Part shown: in pieces, positions 1 to 11,383 of the stretch
How positions within the stretch are numbered: position 1 is the first letter of the stretch
Layout: every line of letters starts with the position of its first letter
Assembly (NCBI GenBank): GCA_963681505.1
Contig: OY811985.1
Location: 3,002,549 to 3,066,548, forward strand
Direction: 5' to 3'
DNA from: Eunapius fragilis
Taxonomy: Eukaryota; Porifera; Demospongiae; Spongillida; Spongillidae
DNA: 64,000 nt
Notes under the pieces: model-generated
Told to the model about the DNA's origin: nothing
Database searches by the model: none
What the model saw: only the letters and a program-made list of their open reading frames with translations
Made by a program: the position numbers and the translations under genes

Positions 1-979
1 CAACTGATACATGTAAATTGCAGATTTTTTTTTATTCCTGTGTTGGGGACCATTTCATGCATGTGGAAGTAACGTGATTCTAGATTCCAATAGGGTTTGA
101 AATTAATACTGCCATTGAGCTTTATAATATCTATTGCATGCTACAATTGCACAGATCCACCAACTGGAAAAAGAAGTACTAGTTGTGCCCTGGGACTTCA
201 CTCAACTTGTTCTTTTACAACTAAAACAATGTGGTATTTGTTTACTGTTGTCATTTGCATCCATGATATGTGGTAAAATATTACTGAGCCCTGTAACACC
301 AAGACAGAGTGCTTTGATTGGAGCTGAAGTTACCATCCTCAGCTCAAGTCCACCCACAACAGATAGGGCAAAGCAGAAAATGGGTGTGCCAGTTTGCAGA
401 AGTTTCAGTTTAAACAAAGCTATCAGCAAGGTCATTAAAACTGAGAACACCCAATGAAACTCTGAAGCCCAGCCAACATAAGTGATATATGCAATTCAGC
501 GGTGACACATGCAGTTAATGTGGACAGAGTGGATAACATATGACCTCCAATATGATAAGAGTGTAATCAAGGCAAACATCATGCTGGCCTATAACTATAC
601 TTAATAGGGAGTAATTACATAGCATGTGGCTCATGGCAGTAATTACATGAACTGCAAAACTATTAGCCAGTGTACAAAGCTGACTGGACACCACAAGCAC
701 ATGCATGAGGAAGGATAAGAAAATACAGTAGTAATTATGTCAAAAAATAAGTGGCAGGGAATAATTCCTTGCATTTTAAAATCACTTGTGGCATTGACTC
801 ACTCAAATATTACATATTAGATTATGAATAATAATGATTATTATGATGATGTCACAACGTGATTTGATTTTCATGTTATGCAGACTAGATTACTACATGC
901 ACATCTTACTAGACACCACAAGAAAAATGCATTTATCATACTACTGCCAACATGCAAACCTTGAACGCATGTGCCTGAC
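1..979. other. Left-edge stretch downstream of the last visible PCCA exon
   Basis: This should be intronic DNA of the minus-strand PCCA gene, because the last visible exon ends in phase 1 at 980 and still needs a partner. I looked for the next expected exon (starting like GVTHNI) and did not find it. A roughly 100-codon open stretch at 134-457 reads hydrophobic on the minus strand, but has no convincing splice sites or homology. Confidence 0.5.
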
Positions 980-3900
980 CTCTGATGCAGTAGTTGTCAA
1001 GTGCTTTTTTCATGGTAGCTAGGGCCTCGTTTCTGGTCTTCCCATATGTAATCAGCTGGCCATACAATTCAAGAAGTCAAAACAAGTTGACTGACCACAA
1101 ATCACCACAAACAAAAACACTGACACTGAAAGCTGCCTGGTTTATAATTACACTGTTCAGTTCAAGTACAAGTGCCAAGTAACATGGCTGTGAAAATTAT
1201 CAGTAACATCCACCCCCACCCCCTCACCCCAAGTATGGCTACTAGATATAGACTTTAACCCCTTGTCTACTCAAGTTAATATTGGCCCTCTTTACTACGA
1301 TAAGATTTATGCTGTTACCTTGGAGATCATGGGATCATAGTACATACTGATTGTGCTGCCTTCCACTATGCCTGTGTCAATACGCACCTGTATCAAAGAA
1401 CAATGCAACTTCAAATCTTTACAAACATAACATACAAACACAAACTTACATTCTCAAGTCCTTTCTTTCCCTTGGGCTCAATGTAGGTGGACAGGTACCC
1501 AGTTGATGGCAAAAATCGCACAGGATCCTAGTCATGAATCACAACAGTGCATATTATACATGTTCCATCACCACTACATGCCCTGTACATCTACTACTTT
1601 TTCCCATACAGATACTAACGGGAATAGAAACATATTAATGTTACTACAGCTTAGTAATTATTATGTACATTCTCAACCCAGTATTATTGAACTTGACAGT
1701 TCTGCCATTAAAAATTACCTCTGCATACACCCTGGATTCAACAGCCCATCCCTTAATTCCAATGTCCTGCTGTTTGTAGCTCAAAGGCAGCCCTAGTATT
1801 GAGTAAAAGTGAAATGACAATGGATGTTATACTGTTATAAACAAGACCAATATGTATGTGCACCCAACTGCAACACAGAAAGTATTTGCACTAAACTAAT
1901 TTACCAGGCAAGGTAGACAAATAAAATTAATCATACGCAAGGAAGTACAGAAACATTAATTCCCATGCGATCTTCAGAGCAAGCAAGTGACTTGGCAGGT
2001 AAGTATTGTAATATTTACACAGGCATATGAATGGCTAAGCAAGGCATGCAATGGCTGGACATGGACCTACTTAAGGGGGTACAAGGTTATACAACAGGTT
2101 TTGATTCAACGTGTACATATCACAGGGGTGTAATGCCTAACACAAGCTGAATTTTATAATCTACTTAAATTTTATAATCTGCCAGTTTGGTTTACAATAC
2201 CTGCAGCCACTCTTATCATCTCTCTCACAATATCTACTCCAGTAGTGCACTCTGTAACAGGGTGTTCCACCTGAAGACGGGTGTTCATCTCCAAGAAATA
2301 AAAGTTCCTGCGAGGGTCCACAAGAAACTCACAGGTACCTGCATAGCACAAATACAGAACAGCTCTAGCTCATTATTGTACTCCATTGCTCAGTCACACA
2401 CATCAATGTAAGCTGTATGTAGACATGTTTCAAAAGCTGGTCTGGTTAAGCATATTTGAAACAGAAAAATTTAATACAACTACTTTTAACTACAGTGTAC
2501 ACTGCATATGTATCCATTCCTTTCCAGTGTACATACATACATGAGTGGAATTCATTAAGTCCTTCCATATACGAGGTGAAGATGCATTTACATGACTATT
2601 TTTTTCTCTCAGACTTTTATCGAATATTTCATCAGTGTTTGCACCATATAGGGTAACATGCAATGTATTGCCATGGTAAAGATTTTTGACATTTTATTCT
2701 TTCCCAACCAACTCAAGATTATTAGCTATCGATTTTCACATCAATTCCCACACTAGTCCACAGATCAAAGTGTTTAGTACTAAATGGAACAGGTTTGCCT
2801 AGTGTATGATGGCCTTAATAGCACAGGCTACCAACTGGTACCTGCTGAAGTGTAGTTCACAAGCTTAGCCAATGACACAGCTTGCTCTCCCATTGCACGT
2901 CTAGTCGCTGGATCCAAGAACGTACTAAATTGAAAATACCACATATTATACAAGCCACAGTATGAAAGAGAACATAACACTTTACCTAAAACAATGTTAA
3001 GGTCAGTTATGAATATCTCCATACCATACAATTTATTATAGCACGCATTATCGTGGCCTTTAAAAATACTTTGTCCCCGTCCTCTATCAATCTTAATGGC
3101 TCCACCCCTGGTTCCACTCTACCTGTACAGCTTTCTAGCAAAGTGCACAAGCAAAAAGGCACATGGCAAGGGTGACCCTAACACAAATCAATGTTGTTAA
3201 GAAGGATGTTGCTTAATCAACTTCACTATACATGTACCTACACACTATCGGTGTAACAACATTCTTGTTATTTTTAATGTACAACTTCTTCCCCCATTCA
3301 AACAAGTGATTTTAGTTTTAGTTACCATGTACTGTTAGTTGTAGACAGCACACCTCTGCACCCTCCTCATGAAATTCTCACCTTGGTGCCTCCTCCACCA
3401 CCTTCTGGTTCCTCCTCTGAACAGAGCACTCCCTTTCATTCAGATATATCTAATGACACAAGATCCAGCGTTCCATCACAAACCACACTAGGTTCAGTGC
3501 ATTATCGATGCTGCATTTACATTACAGCTGTTGTAGTACACAATTACGACTTCACAACCATTATATATGGTTATATGCATACATAAGGAACACATAATAT
3601 GGACACACCACTTACCACATTGCCAAGCTTGTCCCCAAGTAACTACAGAAAGAATGGCCACATATTGCACACAATACCACAAAACGTTGATACAGTATGA
3701 TACACATGTGTTTGCACTTCAGTAAAGACCACTCTGGTTAAAAATTAAACATTTACACCTGACACTTAATTAGGTTCATTTTGCTCTGAACTTAACTGTT
3801 TAAAATAAGCCCAGTCAAAATAAGGCTAGTTCGCTGAGATAGGAAAATATACATTCCAATAGTTAATTTAATCCTTGTCTCTCAAAAATGAGGAGAAAAA

Positions 3901-6049
3901 CATCAATTCTAGACTATAAGCAAACACCTTGCAGTCAGTACAAAGGTACACTAAACATGTACAACACATCCAGGGCATGGATGTTTACAGTTTGTATCCT
4001 GTGCCAGAGGGATACATACCTGTATTTCAATGTGACGAGGCTTTTCTATGTACTTCTCAATGAGTAGTCTATCATCCTTGACAGCAGTCTTGGCTTCCTC
4101 TGTGGCGAGGTAGAAACCATCTCGGGTCTCCTGGTCATTGTAAGAGATCCTCATCCCCTTGCCTCCTCCACCTGCACTGGCCTTCAGCATCACTGGATAG
4201 CCTGCATTATACACGCATGTGTCATGTACTGCCTAATTAGAAATGAACACTCCTGCATACTGTGTTGCAAGCTGACTGTAGTTATACAAACTAAAAAAAA
4301 CCATGAATAACCGCACATAATTTGATTGTGTGTGTTTATACCAAAGTTATACGTGGTTTTTTGGTTTGCATAACCACAGTCAGCTTGCAGTGCATATATG
4401 TATTACTGTCACATGCACAGGAGGAATGCATACAAGATTGTGACTATCTATAACATTAATTGCTTACCTATCTCATTTGCAAGTTTTATGGCTTCATCCA
4501 CATTCTACAAATGTACATAAGTTTATAAGCAGGCATAAATACTTGTATTGTTGCCCCACCTCATTTGGATACCACAAATCAGTGTTTTTCCTCCCCCCCC
4601 CCAAAAAAAAAGTGTAGATGCATGCACATACAGGACCAAGTGATTGAATATATTTACCTTAGCAGTACAACAGCAATATGAAATTTCACACCCAGCATAT
4701 ATACAAGATATCTTTTCAGTAGATCAAGTTCCTCACCTTGACAACACCATCATGTCCAGGAATAGTGTTGACTTTGGCCTTGTGAGCTGCTCGCTTACTC
4801 TCTATCTTATCTCCCATCACACTGAGAGCCTTACTGCTTGGACCAATGAAAGCAACATTTCTCTTCTCCAGGGCTGCCGCAAATACAGACTTCTCTGAGA
4901 GAAAGCCATAACCAGGGTGTACCTAAGAAGGGTGACAACACCACATGCCATCTTTGCGCATCGCAGCTGCCATGCACACTCAAACACCATGAAGTACAGG
5001 ATTGTTCCACTGTAAGCACACTGTACCACAACAATGAGTTCAATATTGCTAATATTAACATGAACATGAGCTTCTACCACTCAATTACAGCATGTCAATG
5101 CACATTCATTATTGCTACAATATCCAAAAGATTCCTTTAGATATATACAATAATAAACAAAAACAGTTTCACTGCAGACAACTGCACTGTGGACTTACAG
5201 CCTGGGCTCCAGACTTATCAACTGCATCCAAAACGGCATCCATGTTGAGATAGCTCTCGGTAGCTACAGGTGGTCCGATCCTGACAGCTTCATCGGCCAT
5301 CCTTACATGCACCTGTACAACGTGTGCATCACAATATTTTAAGAGCACAATCCATCTATACCACCCCATTTTTTTTGTCCTAGAAATCCTCTCTATCGCT
5401 TCCCTTCATCCTTCCCCCTCCAATAACTCCCTACCCCCGGCTTCAGTATCATCACCCCCAACTCTCCTCTCTGCCTCTTGTCTACTACATCACCATATGA
5501 GCAAACTTGAAGAACTAGCATATATATATAGGAAAACGCTGAACGTGTCAACTTACTGATTGTGCATCAGCATCACTGTAGATAGCCACAGACTTAATAC
5601 CCATCTCTTTACAGGTTCTCATAACCTAGTGGAAAGAAGCTCTAGCGTCATATGCCGCATACCGTTGGCACACCAACAGCAATTACTAATATCGCAACAA
5701 CTAACCCTGCAAGCAATCTCTCCTCTGTTAGCAATGAGGATTTTGTCAAACGTCTGTAATAAGGAACATCCGACATCCGTTAAAAAAATAATCATAAAAT
5801 TTTACACACTCAGACTTATAGAAGAAAGCAGGGGCAATGTGCCGAATCACACTGTTATACCTGGCAATGATGGATTGGGCTGGTTTTTCGGCACACCATC
5901 GCTTTTGCCATCCTCGTTAACAACCCACATCAAACAATGCGCCTCACCTTCTCGCTTTTCAAAGCATAGCCCCTGAAAAGCTGTTTTCCAGCATAGTGGG
6001 TACCCTCAAGCTGGAAACACCGCCTCGATAAATTGAGTAGAGCTGACAT
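980..6049 (-). CDS. PCCA: Propionyl-CoA carboxylase alpha chain, mitochondrial (5' 15 exons; 3' end off window)
   Basis: Biotin-dependent enzyme subunit that carboxylates its biotin with ATP and bicarbonate, so that the beta subunit can convert propionyl-CoA to methylmalonyl-CoA in the mitochondrial matrix. Exons read 6049-5948, 5753-5706, 5625-5557, 5312-5199, 4922-4737, 4504-4468, 4201-4020, 3642-3616, 3449-3382, 2924-2842, 2338-2201, 1792-1719, 1527-1450, 1387-1319 and 1055-980, about 450 codons, all with GT-AG junctions and compatible phases. Seen: [12 protein letters not shown] (start of the biotin-carboxylase domain), [10 protein letters not shown], the ATP-grasp loop [25 protein letters not shown], and [14 protein letters not shown]. 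The first exon ([16 protein letters not shown]) is Arg-rich with no acidic residue at its very start, as a mitochondrial presequence should be. The family is about 700 residues, so the carboxylase core is nearly complete while the C-terminal biotinyl domain lies beyond position 1. Residues distinguish it from the methylcrotonyl and pyruvate carboxylases ([17 protein letters not shown]-type region). Confidence 0.95.
3616..3642 (-). other. PCCA: 27-nt PCCA microexon
   Basis: Nine codons (LLGDKLGNV) bounded by an upstream ctgtag acceptor and a downstream gtaagt donor. They supply exactly the residues between HIEIQ of the preceding exon and IYLNEREC of the next, where known PCCA proteins have VLGDKHGNALWLNEREC. 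Phase is 0 on both sides. Confidence 0.85.
4267..4389. repeat. Small foldback element in PCCA intron
   Basis: The ends gcaagctgactgtagttat and ataaccacagtcagcttgc are near-perfect reverse complements about 120 bp apart, inside the intron between the 37-nt and 182-nt exons. It looks like a miniature inverted-repeat element. No coding capacity and no clear target duplication were seen. Confidence 0.7.
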
Positions 6050-7086
6050 TTTGTCCAAGGTGAATCTAAATTTCAGGTCAAAGGTCAAAGGATAGCGGTA
6101 TACGTAAATATTAATATTAATACAATTAAGCGTACGGCGCGCTAAGTAATTTGATATGGTCTGCAGGTCTATTATACGGATTCGCAACGTCTGATCACCC
6201 TAATGGGTACATGATGTATTCTGATCTGAGCAATGCTCTAAGTGAGGGTTACTCTTAGGAGCATCAAGAGAGTAGTGTTCGGTGCATGGACATGATCAGG
6301 TTGCCTTCATTTGCGTGCAGTAGTGCACAGACACTTTAAAGACACTGCTGAGGCTTATAAATACATGTGTGCAAGTGTAAATGTATAGGTATAAAAGTAA
6401 TAAAAACATTCTCCTATATGCCACCAACATTCTCTTAGAGAATAATTTTATTACTTGTCCCATTAGTGAAATTTCATTCATGAGATGAGAGATGCATAGA
6501 GCATCTAGGTAACCTATTATCATTAGTGGGACTCATCCCTAGGGATTCTGGGGCTCTGGAATTTTGACAAATTTGAGCCTAAGTGGGCATCCATCGGTGG
6601 AACAGGGGAGGGGAGCCTACTGGTGGAAGGTGAAGAGGGGTTGTCCTGATGTGGAGGAGCAGGAATGGAGAGGGAGATGTGGTGGGGTGTCCATCTTCTT
6701 ATTCATCAGCCATTTACATTTGTAAAAATTAATAACTTTTCAAGCTAGCCCAGGTCATGCATAAGGTGTCATTTAATTCTAAGAATGCATTTATACTCAG
6801 TGTGCAAGTGTTGGGTTCATGTATGGGGTAGTTATATGGGACAGGTGATGGTTGCAGTCATTCTCATATCTTAAGGTTAGTTTTTGTTCATACATGGACA
6901 AATCAGTGCTGTCTACATGTATATATTGCATACACATACTAAAACCCCTTAGCTTTTTAATCATAGATTGACCAAGAAATTGTGGCTTAGAATTGTGACA
7001 ATTATAAAATCACATTCAAACCTTTAAAAAAAACAGGTCCAATTGATGCGGCTGATTGTTTAGACAGATAGCAACACTACATTGTA
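6050..7086. other. Non-coding flank upstream of PCCA
   Basis: No convincing ORF. The first 150 bp upstream of the PCCA start codon would hold its promoter, but I see no clear TATA box. The stretch includes a collapsed copy (6394-6457) of the CAAGTAAT foldback family. Confidence 0.5.
6394..6457. repeat. Collapsed copy of CAAGTAAT foldback family
   Basis: About 64 bp made only of the two tips of the element: aagtaataaaaacattctc on the left, and gagaataattttattacttg on the right. The middle retains ccaccaacattctc, matching the inner end of the copy at 42.0-42.3 kb. It reads as an internal-deletion derivative of the same family. Confidence 0.6.
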
Positions 7087-7364
7087 CATGTAAAGAAAAA
7101 ACGAGAAAGTTGGTGGGATATAGGAATTGGAGGAGGAAGCAATGGTGGGGCAAAAAGGAAGGTAACTAGGTTTTGGGGAAAGAAAAATGAGACAAAAATC
7201 CTATATTTAGCACTTCTTTTGGTTCTGTTACATTTACATGCGCTAAATATAGGATTTTTGTCTCATTTTTCTTTCCCCAAAACTTTATTACCTTCCTTTT
7301 TACACCACCCTCCAATCCCTATATCCCACCAACTTTCTCGTTAGAGAATATTTTTCATTACTTG
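7087..7364. repeat. Foldback (MITE-like) element, CAAGTAAT family
   Basis: Two arms of about 105-110 bp (7101-7211 and 7241-7341) are reverse complements with a loop of about 30 bp. The arms start acgagaaagttggtgggata. The outer right tip continues to ...attacttg, as in the 42.0 kb copy. The left tip looks shortened. No ORF. Related copies lie at 6394-6457 and 42046-42312. Confidence 0.8.
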
Positions 7365-7751
7365 TTTCCTCTATTTATTGTCAATGATATTTGCGAATAC
7401 TGATAAGTGCTGACAAGTTATAGTAACTTCATCACATGCATACATATGGAACAGAGTCCAGCAAAAATCACCCTTGTGATAATTTTCCAGGACAAGCAAA
7501 AGAAAAGTAACGCTCGCATTGAAATGCATGGCTAATTATAAATTCAGTGTCTAATAACTTTATGACGGATAGTCCAATTTAGGGTGTGTGAGGACCATTT
7601 GATAGAAGCTCTTTGGAGTTCACAGAAAATCAAAAACTTTGAAAACTTGAAAAACTATCCAAAAGGTTGATTTTGCTGTCCAGACACTGTCCATATATGC
7701 TTAATTCCTTTAATATCCGCTCCCCGAACAATATCCTGAGTATATTGCCTC

Positions 7752-7790
7752 CAGTGGCGGCGGAGGGGGCGGGGGCTCAGCCCCTAACCA
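7752..7790. repeat. Orphan G-rich transposon end
   Basis: CAGTGGCGGCGGAGGGGGC followed by ggggctcagcccc. It has the same form as the terminal repeats of the CAGNGGCGGATCCAGG family found elsewhere in the window. The matching right end was not found, so this is a solo or truncated end. Confidence 0.45.
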
Positions 7791-7929
7791 AACAATAGTA
7801 TTCTTCGCCCAACATACCGTTATCAATTTATATTATGACATTCAGAAAAGTTTAGATCTGTCGTCATAGTCGACCGCTCGATGGGGCCCCCCTCCCCTCG
7901 TATGCAAGTAAATTGCGCGGGAGGGCATT

Positions 7930-8345
7930 CAGTGGCGTATCCAGGATTTCAGCGAGGGGGGGTGCTTAAGGTCAGGCTCGATACGAGAAGGGGGGGGAGT
8001 GCTGTCGGTTTCTGGCCCAATACGAAAAGCGGGGGGGGGGGCTGTCGGTTTTTGGCCCGATACGAAAAGCGGGGGGGGGGGGGGTGCTGTCGGCTTCTGG
8101 CCTGATACGAAAAGTGGGGGGTATGATCGCGTATCGGGGACCCGGGATATAGTACAGTAGTAGAGTTCATGCGTAGTAGGTACGGGTATCAATAGACAGC
8201 GCAAGCGTGCAGCCATTATTATAAAATGCGGCCCGAAAAGTTATGAATTTACATGTATATATGGAAGGACTTATGGCCGAGGGGGTGCTGAAGCACCCGG
8301 AGCACACACACACACACACCCCCCCCCCCCCTGGATACGCCACAG
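7930..8345. mobile_element. Non-autonomous G-rich DNA transposon (CAGTGGCGTATCCAGG ends) with internal tandem repeats
   Basis: It starts CAGTGGCGTATCCAGG and ends CCTGGATACGCCACAG, reverse complements apart from one base. Flanks gcatt and gcact suggest a 5-bp target duplication with one change. Inside are about three tandem units of roughly 57 bp, each carrying gatacgaaaagcgggggg and tgctgtcggtttctggcc, then long G/C homopolymers and a short (CA)n. The same units occur in inverted orientation in the element at 56006-56313. It makes no protein. Confidence 0.75.
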
Positions 8346-10124
8346 GCACTCCTCCCGGTTCTTGCCCCCCCGTGGAAATGATGAGCAGACGCCTGTGTGT
8401 TCAATGTGAAGCGAAGGCAGGTTAGTCTGCATGGCGTCATTGTGAAGGCGGTATAATGTTGCAGACGGCAAACTGTCCCTAGCCTATGATTGTTAGTTGC
8501 ATGCCAAATGCGGTACAGATAGATTGTAATACAATAATACACCGGCTTTCTGGGTCTGGGGAATTTCTTACCCCCCGGCGGACGAAAGGAATGTGGCCCC
8601 ATTGAAATTCATGAATTTAATTATCCTCCCAATCTTATATACGAAGCGCCGCCCCTGGCCTACGTGCCTTTTTAGTTTATTGCCTCTAGCTTTGTCTGTC
8701 TTTCGAGCTACGTTATTTTCTATAGAATAGGCCATCTCTACCATGAGACCGAATAAGGGGCAGTACTTCAACGCATGTATCGTCGAATGTTTATAGATTT
8801 GCCCTCTATGTTATCCACGCCACGTTAAGATTCACGCATGTACAGTAAGAATGTACATTCCTTGGCATTCAATTTCATGTACATAAAGTCATAGGTACTC
8901 GTAGAAAATTCCACATGTTTTACTGTTCAAAGCTTTGTCACTTTAGTCACAATTTTTTGTTCCGCAATGTCCATTTTGGGGATTGGAAGGTAAAATGTCT
9001 TGTAACTGGTGTAAGAGGTATCTCCGAGCAGTTCTAACGCTATATTATGAGAGCAGATATATCTATTATCATAATACGTATTTTTAAAGTAACCGTGTTG
9101 ATAGCAGATTCTAAGTTTTACGACTTTAAAAGTATTGTGAAGTCATAATGATGTGGTAGTTACGCGTTTTATGTGAGATCGCGTACAGAGAATGCCATGG
9201 TAAGTATTGTAAACGTCATGAATAACCAAGTGTTTATATTTGCATACTACGAACACATGCATCCAGTATGTGAGGGAAGTTTCAAAATTACAGTTTGTTA
9301 TTTAAAAATTTCATCGTATTGTGACTTTTAAAATCACAACTAATTTTTGTGACTTAAGTCACAATTCGTAAATCTATGGCTAATGCTAGTGCTATTAATA
9401 GATTATGCTAAAACATAACTTTGAGTGGTAGTACAAAAAACCCCGCGGTACCACGAACTCCCGCAGCTTGCTTACTGGTCTTCTTTTAGCCAATTGGACA
9501 GCATCAGAGTATTTCCAATACCTTTCAGATGCCTTAATGGCTGCTGAATTGTCGTTACCTTTTATATTTTCTCCAGCCCTACATACCAAATAAGGAACTA
9601 CTTGCCTTAGTTCCCAGGTTGCCCTACATGTTTATGTCTTCATGATCCCAAAAGATACCATTTGGATGTATTCTGAGGAGATTGTAGATGGAGAAGTGAT
9701 AGGACTGAGTATGAGAGGTCGGCATATTTCTGTTCTCTACCAGCGCGCAGTTTGGGGGCATGGAACAAACGTAAAATGACTTATCATTGTGTTGTCATTT
9801 GATAGCGACAATAAGGAAGTGATCTGATTCTCCTACATTTGACATTCATTATACTACATCTGTCCTGCACAGGTTCTGATAGGGAAAAGTGAATAAATCC
9901 TGCAGACTGAATGCTGTATGTTCATAATTTTACCACTTCAAAGTCAAGCTATTCAAAATACAACCCTGAATAAAGTGGCATCATGCACAATAACAGATAC
10001 CTTTGCTTCTGAATAATATTTGTGCAGATGATTTTAAAAAATCAAGCAATTGTCATTCACTGACAGCTCTAGTACATAAGAAAGAATACACGTACAAATG
10101 TAATACACATCTACATAAAGGGTT
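8346..10124. other. Intergenic stretch without recognised gene
   Basis: The open stretch at 9395-9589 (minus) has no recognisable domain. No RNA gene was seen. Confidence 0.5.
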
Positions 10125-10387
10125 CTACGCTGCTGTATGTACTTCAGAAGCTAGTCTTCCTTTATCAATCTTACGCAAGGCTTGTGCCAATCCCTGTCTT
10201 GATGCTCCTCCTTGTTCACGCCACCACCAAAGGGCAAGAAAAGATCTGGTCATGATGTCATTACTTTTATATTTAATTTGATCAATACGATCCTGTGTTA
10301 CTCCAAGATAAATGGCTAGTCTCTCCCAATCACTACCTACGCGTCGTGATATCTCATCAAGCTCTGCCATAGAGAAGTCAGCCTCAC
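10125..10387 (-). CDS. Death-domain protein, terminal exon
   Basis: An acceptor (tttgtgcag) opens an exon of 263 nt ending in TAG. It encodes a Death-fold: MAELDEISRRVGSDWERLAI, then LGVTQDRIDQIKYK, then FLALWWWREQGGASRQ and GLAQALRKIDKGRLASEV. The order is the usual one: helix 1-2 with GxxWxxLA, a helix 3-4 turn with a D-x-I-x-x-I motif, then the WW-R/Q helix and the C-terminal L-x-x-A-L-R-K helix. Such domains bind partner Death domains in apoptosis and innate immune signalling. Upstream exons were not identified, so the full protein is unknown. A second, different Death domain lies at 25.5-28.2 kb on the same strand. Confidence 0.8.
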
Positions 10388-11383
10388 CTGCACAAAGTAC
10401 AACTAACATAAGTCATACAGGGCAAGTGCATGTGCACATAATCTGAAAGGCATATGCCAATTTTTTTAAAAAGTTGTGAATACATTTTGCAAAGTGTAAG
10501 TGCAGAATTTAGAACAAGATATACTCAAATGACATGTAAAACATATAAGGTTTAAACAGGTTAGACCAAGTTAACAGCGAGGGTTGAGTGCGCGCATTCT
10601 CGATCTAGGAGTACACATATAAGCCTTGCTAAGCGATTGTCTCATCTAATTATAACCCATATTGTAAGTAGCAGTTGTTTTATCGTTCTTTAAATGGAGG
10701 ACCAAAGTGGAGAATCTCGTGCGGTGTAGTTGCCAGGCAGGACTACAGCAACCAGGCAGGAGGTCCAGACTACAGCAACGATATATTACATCAACGCAGT
10801 TTTTGGCAGCATGTTTGCCAATTTGGCAGATTTTCATTTTATTCAGCACTGAAGGTGATATAACCAAATTATAGCTTAATCAAGTTACTGGCTTCTGAAC
10901 TTTTGACCTTGTGACACTGAGCTGGTTGTACAGCAGTGTTTCTGGCCGTTCGTCGCCTCGGTTCACCCTGAGTGGTCAGTTGCTGCCGTAGCGAAAGTTA
11001 AAACGTTCATACTAGGAATCCGATAGGGTCGCAGGTCCGCCGCGCAACGGCTGGCGTCTATATGACACCCTGTTTCGGCAGCAAGTTGCACCTCGTTTGT
11101 GGCGCAGCAAGGGTCGCGGGTACGGTTTATGCATGGAATCCGCAGCAAGGGTCGCAGGTACGGTTTATGCATGGAATCCGACCACAGAATTAAGAGGAGT
11201 TGTCGCTACAGCTGGCGGATCGCTCACCCAAAAAGGGGCCCGAAACCGGATCCTGCTTTGGGCATCGTGTATCGGAATGGGCGATATCTTCGGAACGAAT
11301 GGAGCGCTGCAAGAATATAAAGGCAGGAAGCGCCGTTATGGAGACAGGCCATTAATTTTATCTCTAGGAGAAGTGCATAGAAG
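10388..11383. other. Flank of the Death-domain exon; upstream exons not found
   Basis: Upstream coding exons of the Death-domain gene may lie here, but none could be supported. The stretch contains a two-copy 38-bp tandem repeat (11104-11179) and no recognisable domain. Confidence 0.4.
11104..11179. repeat. Two-copy 38-bp tandem repeat
   Basis: gcagcaagggtcgcgggtac... is followed at once by gcagcaagggtcgcaggtac... . Units 11104-11141 and 11142-11179 differ by one base. Confidence 0.85.

Noticed and set aside
134-457. Hydrophobic open stretch near the left edge, on both strands
   Set aside because: No splice signals, no start context and no recognisable family. It could not be tied to PCCA.
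8249-8602. 117-codon ORF on the minus strand and several overlapping ORFs at 7.88-8.47 kb
   Set aside because: They lie across the G-rich transposon and its homopolymers. Open frames come from low complexity.
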